From assembly GCA_027047735.1 (NCBI GenBank), contig JALTUD010000359.1:1-5607 (forward strand): DNA of 5,607 nt, written 5' to 3'. The position numbers and the translations under genes are program-made. This DNA comes from Flavobacteriales bacterium. Lineage in GTDB: Bacteria; Bacteroidota; Bacteroidia; Flavobacteriales_D; Parvicellaceae. Positions 1 through 5,074 of this stretch are shown piece by piece; the first letter of the stretch is position 1, and each line of letters begins with the position of its first letter. The notes beneath the pieces were generated by a model. The model did no database searches and was not told the DNA's origin. It was given only the letters and a program-made list of their open reading frames with translations.

Positions 1-48
1 GTTACCAATAACGGCTATTACAGTTTTGCCGATGAAGGGACTTTGTGA
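1..48 (+). CDS. C-terminal end of an unidentified gene (5' truncated)
   Basis: Frame 1 is open from the first base and ends at TGA 46-48, giving the peptide VTNNGYYSFADEGTL. The composition is protein-like, and the stop sits about 60 bases before the structured intergenic element, as expected for the tail of an upstream + strand gene. Only 15 residues are visible, so no family can be named, and a chance open frame of this length cannot be excluded. Confidence 0.4.
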   Translation, partial: VTNNGYYSFADEGTL

Positions 49-109
49 AACAGTTTTTTATTAAGTACCTGTTCAAACTGAATTTTGTTTTCGTGTACTC
101 ACTCCACTT

Positions 110-251
110 GCGTTAGGGATAGAAGCGGCATCCTTTTGTCCTCCCTCCTTTTGGAGGGCAAAAGATATAGCGGATAGCCCGACCCCAATTGACAAAAACA
201 TCGTTTCGCCTGAGCGAAATGTTGTTTTTGTCAATTGGGGGAACGCCCTAA
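110..251 (+). ncRNA. Flavo-1-like structured RNA element, full-length copy 1
   Basis: The element opens with GCGTTAGGGAT (110-120) followed by AGAAGCGGC, has an internal block GATAGCCCGACC (174-185), and closes with GGGAACGCCCTAA (239-251). GCGTT 110-114 pairs with AACGC 242-246 to close it. The first inner hairpin has CTTTTG 133-138 with CAAAAG 159-164, and CCCTCC 143-148 with GGAGGG 153-158. The second is a striking 27-bp stem (183-209 with 214-240, loop CTGA) that contains one mismatch and one G.U pair. The constant blocks recur at 4922-5074 with unrelated hairpin sequences. This matches my memory of the Flavo-1 motif, a widespread Bacteroidota structured RNA of unknown function. The name is tentative, but the repeat and fold are seen directly. 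It lies between the upstream gene end and the lipoprotein promoter. Confidence 0.6.
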
Positions 252-272
252 AAAAATTAAAGGTATTAGTAT

Positions 273-302
273 TTGCTTGTTTCAGAAATAGTTGTATCTT
301 AG
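273..302 (+). promoter_or_regulatory. Candidate Bacteroidota-type promoter for the lipoprotein gene
   Basis: TTG at 273-275 (within TTTG 272-275) is followed after 19 bases by TATCTTAG at 295-302, one mismatch from the Bacteroidota -7 box TAnnTTTG. This spacing is in the range described for Bacteroides and Flavobacterium promoters. Transcription would begin near 308, leaving a short leader of about 18 bases before ATG 326. It sits just after the structured element's 3' end at 251, so that element would not be part of the mRNA made from this promoter. Confidence 0.5.
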
Positions 303-325
303 CGTGACTAAAACGATTACACATA

Positions 326-982
326 ATGAGAAAAATAATTTACCCTTTGTTTGCTGTTTCTTTATTGTTCCTGTTTACGGGATGTAACAAGAATAAAAAA
401 TTAGCCAAAATGGACGGAAACAATAAAGAGTATAAAGAAACTCCGGTTGAACTTTCTGAGACGATTTATATCCAAATTCCCAACACGATTTTAGGGAGTA
501 GTCTTTCCGGATGGGGGGCTTGTCAGAGTATTCCTTTTGGACAACAGATAGATTATACGGCTTTTGTTCCTACTCAGAATCCAAATCCTTACGCCGGATT
601 GGTTAGAAATATCAACCCTACTAAAGTGGTAATGGAATTGGCATCGGTTGAAAGTTGTGATTTTTCGATGTTGGGAAATTTGACAGTATATATTTGCGAC
701 AAAGGGGTAACCGACCCTGCTAATTTTGTTTTTCCTAATCCCAGCAACCCTGATGCAGCATACAATGCAATTAAACTTGGGGAAATGACTACCATTCCTG
801 AAAGTATTGGACGCTCGTTAACTCTACCGTTGGCAAGTTCAGACATTATTATCGACCAATTTATCCACGCGGGTGATTTTCAAATTTATACGGAAATGAC
901 TATCGATAAAGCTTTTACGGATGCTTTTGCTACTATTCGTACTACAATGGATTTGAAAGCTGAATTGGATAATGAAAAATAA
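326..982 (+). CDS. Putative lipoprotein of unknown function
   Basis: This gene encodes a 218-residue exported lipoprotein. The signal peptide is clear: MRK, a hydrophobic stretch at residues 4-17, then the lipobox LFTGC with the lipid-bearing Cys at residue 20. The next residues (NKNKK) are basic, not the acidic-rich surface-export signal described for Bacteroidota surface lipoproteins. Retention on the periplasmic face of a membrane is therefore a weak inference. The mature part has three more cysteines (66, 111, 124), of which two could form a disulfide. It alternates hydrophobic and polar stretches, suggesting a beta-rich fold, and has Pro/Asn-rich loops near residues 82-98 and 130-145. 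I recognise no family and no catalytic motif. The start is supported by the signal peptide and the candidate promoter upstream; there is no Shine-Dalgarno sequence. The helicase gene follows on the same strand after 62 bases with no evident terminator, so read-through is possible, but no functional link is apparent. Confidence 0.85.
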   Translation: MRKIIYPLFAVSLLFLFTGCNKNKKLAKMDGNNKEYKETPVELSETIYIQIPNTILGSSLSGWGACQSIPFGQQIDYTAFVPTQNPNPYAGLVRNINPTKVVMELASVESCDFSMLGNLTVYICDKGVTDPANFVFPNPSNPDAAYNAIKLGEMTTIPESIGRSLTLPLASSDIIIDQFIHAGDFQIYTEMTIDKAFTDAFATIRTTMDLKAELDNEK

Positions 983-1044
983 TTATTTCCCGACTTCCCC
1001 ACGCTTAACCTTAATATAGGTTTTTATACATTTAAAATTAATTA

Positions 1045-2277
1045 ATGACATTTAAAGAACTCGGCTTAGACGAACAATTGTTGGAAGCCTTAGATTTTAT
1101 GGGGTTTGAAAAAGCAACACCCATTCAAGAACAATCCATTCCTCATATATTGGAAGGTAAAGATTTAATCGGCTGTGCTCAAACGGGCACCGGTAAAACG
1201 GCAGCTTTTATCCTTCCTATTCTGAATAAAATTGTAGAAAAACAATACAAACATACAAGTACACTTATCGTTGTACCAACCAGAGAGTTGGCACAGCAGA
1301 TTGACCAACAAGTACAAGGATTATCTTACTTTACCGGTGCAACTTCCATTTGTTTGTATGGCGGTGGTAAAGCAGGTGATTGGAATACACAGAAAAAAGC
1401 AATGGATAGAGGTGTGGATATTATCATCGCAACCCCCGGTAAATTAATTACTCATCTCATTATGAAGAATGTGAATGTGAGCACCATTGAAAACTTAATC
1501 CTTGACGAAGCGGATAGAATGCTGGATATGGGGTTTTATGAGGATATTTGCCGTATTATTTCATTTCTTCCCGAGAACAGACAAAGTTTGATGTTTAGTG
1601 CTACCATGCCTCCGAAAATAAGGGCTTTGGCTAAACGCTTTTTGAAAAACCCGGTAGAAGTAAGTATTGATATTTCCAAACCTTCGGAAGGTGTTTCACA
1701 GTTGGCTTATCGTGTTTACGATAAACAAAAAACTCCGCTGATAAAAAAATTAATTGAGGAGCGTCCTGACTATAAGAGTATTCTTATTTTTACTTCTACG
1801 AAACGAAAAGTAAATGATATTGTTCGCTCTTTAAAGGGTGGGAATTATCTTGTTAAAGGAATTTCTTCTGACTTGGAACAAAAAGACAGAGAAGAAGTTC
1901 TTTTGGATTTTTCCAATAGAAAAGTACGCGTTTTGGTTGCTACAGATGTTATCAGTAGAGGTATCGACATTAAGGACATTAATATGGTTATCAATTACGA
2001 TGTGCCGAAAAATCCTGCTGACTATGTACACAGAATTGGTAGAACGGCTCGTGCAGAAACAAAAGGGGAAGCTATTACTTTGGTGAATGACGATGATGCT
2101 TATAAATTTAAGGGAATTGAAAAGTTAATCGAAAAAGAAGTACCAAAAGGAAAACTTCCACAAGAATTGGGTGATGCTCCCGACTGGAAAAGCAAACCGA
2201 GAAATAACAAAAAACGATTTTACGGCAAAAAGAAAAGATTTGGAAAATCTTCCGGAAAGCCTCAAATTCGTAAGTGA
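1045..2277 (+). CDS. DEAD-box ATP-dependent RNA helicase, RhlE-like
   Basis: This complete 410-residue cytoplasmic RNA helicase should use ATP to unwind short RNA duplexes, with likely roles in ribosome assembly, RNA decay or growth in the cold. All core motifs are intact: Q motif (Phe3 and GFEKATPIQEQ 20-30), Walker A AQTGTGKT 45-52, PTRELAQ 78-84, TPGK 130-133, DEAD 154-157, SAT 185-187, LIFTST 247-252, ATDVISRGID 299-308 and HRIGRTAR 329-336. Residues 382-410 form a short Lys/Arg/Gly-rich tail that probably binds RNA non-specifically. The overall length, the start MTFKELGL and the basic tail fit the RhlE group, but bacterial DEAD-box subfamilies are hard to separate by eye, so no symbol is given. 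The ATG is fixed by the Q-motif Phe right after it. Upstream, TACATTTA at 1027-1034 is a weak match to a -7 box without a good -33 partner, so the gene may be read through from the lipoprotein gene. Confidence 0.96.
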   Translation: MTFKELGLDEQLLEALDFMGFEKATPIQEQSIPHILEGKDLIGCAQTGTGKTAAFILPILNKIVEKQYKHTSTLIVVPTRELAQQIDQQVQGLSYFTGATSICLYGGGKAGDWNTQKKAMDRGVDIIIATPGKLITHLIMKNVNVSTIENLILDEADRMLDMGFYEDICRIISFLPENRQSLMFSATMPPKIRALAKRFLKNPVEVSIDISKPSEGVSQLAYRVYDKQKTPLIKKLIEERPDYKSILIFTSTKRKVNDIVRSLKGGNYLVKGISSDLEQKDREEVLLDFSNRKVRVLVATDVISRGIDIKDINMVINYDVPKNPADYVHRIGRTARAETKGEAITLVNDDDAYKFKGIEKLIEKEVPKGKLPQELGDAPDWKSKPRNNKKRFYGKKKRFGKSSGKPQIRK

Positions 2278-2336
2278 TATTTTTTAGCGATTTTTACCTC
2301 ATTAAAAAGTTTATCCCACTTGAATATAATTCTATT

Positions 2337-2371
2337 GGTTTTAGGATTTTCGTTATGAAAACCCTAAAACC
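2337..2371. terminator. Hairpin between convergent genes, possible bidirectional terminator
   Basis: GGTTTTAGG 2337-2345 pairs with CCTAAAACC 2363-2371, and TTTTC 2347-2351 with GAAAA 2357-2361. Together they give a 14-bp stem broken by a single A-C mismatch, with loop GTTAT. It lies 60 bases after the helicase stop and 97 bases after the fibre gene stop on the other strand, a suitable place for a shared terminator. Neither side has a run of T directly after the stem, so intrinsic termination is uncertain. The rest of 2278-2468 shows no gene. Confidence 0.4.
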
Positions 2372-2468
2372 TCATGAATAATTAGGAATAACTCTATACT
2401 GGAATAATACAATTAAGGAAAACAACTTAAAAGACGATTAAATTCCTTCTCATTAGAACGTTGTAGAA

Positions 2469-4331
2469 TTACTGTTTTACACAGTATAGTAAAGCAACGT
2501 TTCTAGGGCGAGTTTCACTACCTCCGCTTGTACCCGAAGAAAAAGAAGCAATATCTACTGAATGCGTGTGTGCTCCTGCTGAACCTGAGTTAAACTGAGA
2601 AATATCTACGGAATGATTATGATTACCCGCAGTGGAAGAATTAAACTGTGGTATATCAACAGAATGACTATGATTACCATTTGTGGCTGAGTTAAAAGGT
2701 GCAATGTTTACAGTATGGTTGTGGTTACCTGAATAACCAGTGTATTTAGTTACAGTAGTATTATTCCACCTTCCATCACCTCCTGCAACCTCATAAGGAT
2801 AATTATTACCATTTGTTGCATCAAAAGAAGTGAAAATACTATGATTATGATTACCATTAGTAGTAGTAGTAGTATTGGGAGGATCCACAGAATGATTGTG
2901 GTTTCCTGTAGTATTCGTGTTGGTTGCAGGCGGATTTACAGTATGCAGGTGATTCCCCGCAGTAGTTGTGTTCGTTGCCGGAGGATTTACTGTATGTAAA
3001 TGATTTCCAGCAGAATTTGTGTTTGTTGCAGGAGGATTTACCGAGTGACTATGCGACTGATAGTCTGCGGTTTGAGAAGAAGCTAAAACACGACCTACAT
3101 CAACCCCTCTACCATTATCCAATCCTCGAATAAACTCACCTCTTAAATCGGGGGTTCCTCCTGTTCCGTCAGCAATTGCCCAACCTGTTGGACAAGTAGC
3201 AGCATTAAAAGCTACTACCGCACCTGAAGGAAAAGCTAAAGAACTTAAATCTACGGTTTGAGAATTTCCATTTTCTATGCCTACTGTTAAAATATTTGTT
3301 GCGGTATTAAATGCAAGTCCCGATATATTTTGGTCGTCTGTACCTGCATTATCGTTAACCCAAGTATAAGTTCCACTGCCATTGGTAGAGAGAACTTGTC
3401 CGTTTGTTCCGCCTGTTGGTAATTCTATTTCGTTGGTTGGGTCGCTATCTGCATCATTTATTGAGAAGGTTGTACCACTTCCCCCACTTATATTTACTGT
3501 TACGTTACTTCCTGAAATTGTATTACTTAAATTTTGATTATCGGTATTGTCTAAATAACCACTTAAATCAACTGTTGTTCCATCATTAGTTAATGATAGT
3601 GTATTTCCCGATAGCGATAAATCTTGATTATCTGTATTGTCTAAATACGGAGTTAAATCAATATTGGTAGGTGTTCCATTATTGGTTATGGTTAAGATAT
3701 TTGTCGTTGTATTTAAACTTAAATCTTGTATTTCGTTGGTGGGATCCGAGTCATTGTCTGTGACGGTTAAAGGATTAGCAGATGTTCCATCTCCTGAAAT
3801 ATTTGTTCCTGAGGTTTGCACTACTTGAGAGCCCCAGTTGTCTGCTCCCGATGGTGCATTTTGAGCGACCCAGTTTGTTCCGTCCCATGTTAAGACTTGA
3901 TTGGTAGTTGCTGTACTTGGCAACTCAATTTCATTGGTCGGGTCAGAATCTCCGTCTGTAACCATTAGCGGATTAGCTGTTGTTCCATCTCCGGATATAT
4001 TTGTCCCTGATGTTTGAACGACTTGTGTTCCCCAGTTGTCTCCCGAACCGCTTCCTACTTGTACCCATTGTGTGCCGTCCCAATAGAAAAACAAGTTCAT
4101 GTCCTTATCATAAACCATCATACCGTTATCGGGTAGTGCCAAAGCTGTACCTAAAGTATTTCTAGCTACTGTGGTTAAACGAGGAATTAACACCCCTTTA
4201 TCATCAGATTGGACATCTAACATGGCGTTTGCATTTGGATTGGCTCCGTTATTATTTATGGCTACTCCTCCATTTTGTGCTAACGCTCCGATTGAGGCGA
4301 ATACACCTAAGGCTATCAATGTTTTTTTCAT
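2469..4331 (-). CDS. Secreted phage tail-collar fibre-like protein with nine HxH repeats
   Basis: This 620-residue exported fibre-like protein starts at ATG 4329-4331 (MKKTLIALG). A TTG four codons upstream is in frame but would put FNT before the Lys pair of the signal peptide. The Sec signal peptide ends near ALA-Q (residues 17-19). Residues 20-92 (VAINNNG, AMLDVQS, KGVLIPRLTT, GMMVYD, WDGTQWV) form the head typical of Bacteroidota fibre-like proteins. Residues 98-365 are Asn/Thr/Asp-rich repeats, including three DxDSDPTNEI motifs (126, 192 and 293 onward) that could bind calcium. Residues 367-414 match the phage tail-collar domain (FPSGAVVAF, CPTGWAIADG, PDLRGEFIRGLD). Residues 427-590 carry nine HxH motifs, and the end ETRPRNVALLYC is the usual collar terminus. 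The only two cysteines (380, 617) could pair. By analogy with T4 gp12/gp37 it should trimerise and bind metal along its axis. No phage gene and no type IX sorting tail is visible, so final location and role (adhesin, recognition) are inference. Confidence 0.85.
   Translation of the reverse strand: MKKTLIALGVFASIGALAQNGGVAINNNGANPNANAMLDVQSDDKGVLIPRLTTVARNTLGTALALPDNGMMVYDKDMNLFFYWDGTQWVQVGSGSGDNWGTQVVQTSGTNISGDGTTANPLMVTDGDSDPTNEIELPSTATTNQVLTWDGTNWVAQNAPSGADNWGSQVVQTSGTNISGDGTSANPLTVTDNDSDPTNEIQDLSLNTTTNILTITNNGTPTNIDLTPYLDNTDNQDLSLSGNTLSLTNDGTTVDLSGYLDNTDNQNLSNTISGSNVTVNISGGSGTTFSINDADSDPTNEIELPTGGTNGQVLSTNGSGTYTWVNDNAGTDDQNISGLAFNTATNILTVGIENGNSQTVDLSSLAFPSGAVVAFNAATCPTGWAIADGTGGTPDLRGEFIRGLDNGRGVDVGRVLASSQTADYQSHSHSVNPPATNTNSAGNHLHTVNPPATNTTTAGNHLHTVNPPATNTNTTGNHNHSVDPPNTTTTTNGNHNHSIFTSFDATNGNNYPYEVAGGDGRWNNTTVTKYTGYSGNHNHTVNIAPFNSATNGNHSHSVDIPQFNSSTAGNHNHSVDISQFNSGSAGAHTHSVDIASFSSGTSGGSETRPRNVALLYCVKQ
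2559..3053 (-). repeat. 51-bp coding repeats encoding His-x-His motifs (5 + 4 units)
   Basis: HxH motifs begin at residues 427, 444, 461, 478 and 495, then 537, 554, 571 and 588 (numbered from ATG 4329-4331). The spacing is exactly 17 residues (51 bp) except for one step of 42. The first block (2838-3053) has units of the form NPPATNTxxxGNHxH. The second (2559-2723) has units of the form DIxxFNSxxxGNHxH. Neighbouring units differ at many third codon positions while the protein pattern stays fixed, so these are old repeats held by selection, not recent slippage products. Confidence 0.9.
3729..4040 (-). repeat. Duplicated 38-residue module in the fibre shaft
   Basis: The segment beginning DNWG(T/S)QVVQTSGTNISG and ending DSDPTNEI occurs at 3927-4040 and again at 3729-3842, 66 residues apart, with four amino-acid differences in 38. 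A third, shorter echo (DADSDPTNEIELP) lies further along, near 3420-3455. A related 30-residue repeat, YLDNTDNQ followed by LS, also occurs twice in between. The copies differ at several synonymous positions. Confidence 0.85.
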
Positions 4332-4351
4332 AGTATTAAACAATTATTAAT

Positions 4352-4396
4352 CAAATGTTTATGCAATTTAGTAAAAAAGTTCTATTTACAAAGTAT
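4352..4396 (-). promoter_or_regulatory. Candidate promoter zone of the fibre gene
   Basis: Reading the - strand, AACATTTG (complement of 4352-4359) matches five of six fixed positions of the Bacteroidota -7 box and would start transcription about 14 bases before the ATG. A second candidate, ATACTTTG (complement of 4389-4396), has the TTTG core but is one base short between TA and TTTG. Neither has a convincing -33 TTG. The surrounding sequence is very A/T-rich. At least one promoter should lie here because the region upstream is a repeat cluster. Confidence 0.25.
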
Positions 4397-4432
4397 GTTT
4401 TCATTTTTTTTACGAAAGGTACTTTTGGACTT

Positions 4433-4597
4433 ACGTTACGCTGTTTATATCTTTTAAATATTGAAAGAATCTTATGAAGCGGATTTGTTTCCTTTTACTT
4501 CTTCAAAATTATTTTCCATACTGAGGGAAATGCAAAGAAAATATTCATCGTCTGAGAACTACAAATTCCATTTTCTTGCACTTATTTCATTCCACTT
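4433..4597. repeat. Decayed copy of the 162-bp intergenic unit
   Basis: This stretch precedes two well-preserved 162-bp units and shares their landmarks in the same order: an ACGTTA start (4433-4438), a CTTCTTCAAAAT block, a weak hairpin around CCATACTGAGGGAAATG, ATTCATCGTCTGAGAA (4543-4558), then AAATTC, TTTTC, TGCACTTATTTCA and CACTTGCG. The terminal hairpin GTTAGGGAT/ATCCCTAAC is lost at its left end. It appears to be an older, diverged member of the array. Confidence 0.55.
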
Positions 4598-4921
4598 GCG
4601 TTAGGGATTGTATCCCTAACACGAGTAAAATAGACGGTATAAAGCGTTTTTTGATTCCTTATCCTTCTTCATAAAATTTTTCCATAGCTGGAGCTATGCA
4701 AAATTTTTATTCATCGTCTAAGAATACTAAATTCTATTTTCTTTGCACTTATCTCAACTGCGTTAGGGATTGTATCCCTAACACGAGTGAAATAGACGGT
4801 ATAAAGCGTTTTTTGATTCCTTATCCTTCTTCATAAAATTTTTCCATAGCTGGGGCTATGCAAAATTTTTATTCATCGTCTAAGAAACCAAAAATTCACT
4901 TTCTATGCACTCATTTCACTC
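4598..4921. repeat. Two tandem 162-bp structured intergenic units
   Basis: GCGTTAGGGAT occurs at 4598, 4760 and 4922, an exact 162-base period. The first 127 bases of units 4598-4759 and 4760-4921 differ at only two positions; the last 35 are more diverged. Each unit starts with a 9-bp hairpin, GTTAGGGAT-TGT-ATCCCTAAC (4600-4620 and 4762-4782). It then has TAGACG (4631, 4793) pairing with CGTCTA (4715, 4877), enclosing a foldback whose core is CATAGC-TGGA/TGGG-GCTATG flanked by AAAATTTTT-like arms. No open reading frame fits. The start shares its sequence with the Flavo-1-like elements in this window. Confidence 0.85.
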
Positions 4922-4932
4922 GCGTTAGGGAT
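4774..4932. mobile_element. MITE-like foldback unit with 20-bp terminal inverted repeats
   Basis: ATCCCTAACACGAGTGAAAT at 4774-4793 is the inverted repeat of 4913-4932 with 19 of 20 positions matching. The 159-bp segment between them carries an inner TAGACGGT/ATCGTCTA stem and a central hairpin. The neighbouring segment 4612-4770 has the same layout with a more eroded right end (14 of 20). No transposase is present and no target-site duplication can be claimed, because the right end is also the left end of the next structured element. Calling it mobile is therefore inference from its shape. Confidence 0.35.
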
Positions 4933-5074
4933 AGAACGGCGTGTTTGAACTCCTTTTGGTTTGTTGCATATATGCAAACCAAAAGAGTGAGTAGTGATAG
5001 CCCGACCTTACGGCGTTAAAAAGTAGTGTAGTGCAACGAAACTGCTTTTTTATGACGTAATGGGAACGCCCTAA
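4922..5074 (+). ncRNA. Flavo-1-like structured RNA element, full-length copy 2
   Basis: The constant blocks match the copy at 110-251: GCGTTAGGGATAGAACGGC at the start, GATAGCCCGACC at 4996-5007, and GGGAACGCCCTAA at 5062-5074. The hairpins between them are different in sequence. The first pairs CTTTTGGTTTG 4953-4963 with CAAACCAAAAG 4975-4985. The second pairs 5008-5027 with 5041-5060, 20 bp with two mismatches and two G.U pairs. GCGTT 4922-4926 closes on AACGC 5065-5069. The shared frame with changed stems argues for a selected fold. The 3' end covers the stop codon of the convergent hydrolase gene. The Flavo-1 name is tentative. Confidence 0.6.

Noticed and set aside
73..324. Open frame of 83 codons on the - strand
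   Set aside because: It runs through the structured element and its 27-bp stem, overlaps the lipoprotein promoter, and its product has no recognisable domain.
589..846. Open frame of 85 codons on the - strand inside the lipoprotein gene
   Set aside because: It is antisense to a gene with a clear lipoprotein signal and has no support of its own.
1005..1034. Separate promoter for the helicase (TTA, 19 nt, TACATTTA)
   Set aside because: Both boxes deviate from consensus and the implied leader would be only a few bases, so it is mentioned in the gene entry but not called.
1838..2086. Open frame of 82 codons in another + frame inside the helicase
   Set aside because: The helicase motifs V and VI are encoded in the main frame here, and the alternative product looks random.
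2858..2872. (TAG)5 triplet run as a phase-variation tract
   Set aside because: It encodes a Thr run in the fibre protein, and gain or loss of a triplet stays in frame, so it cannot switch the gene off.
2469..4331. Prophage or tail cluster
   Set aside because: The collar domain suggested it, but the gene has a signal peptide and the neighbours are not phage genes; a longer context would be needed to revive the idea.
4329..4343. TTG at 4341-4343 as start of the fibre gene
   Set aside because: It adds four residues before a textbook MKK signal peptide; ATG 4329-4331 is the better start.
4598..4932. CRISPR array
   Set aside because: The units are 162 bp long with no short-repeat and unique-spacer pattern and no cas genes.
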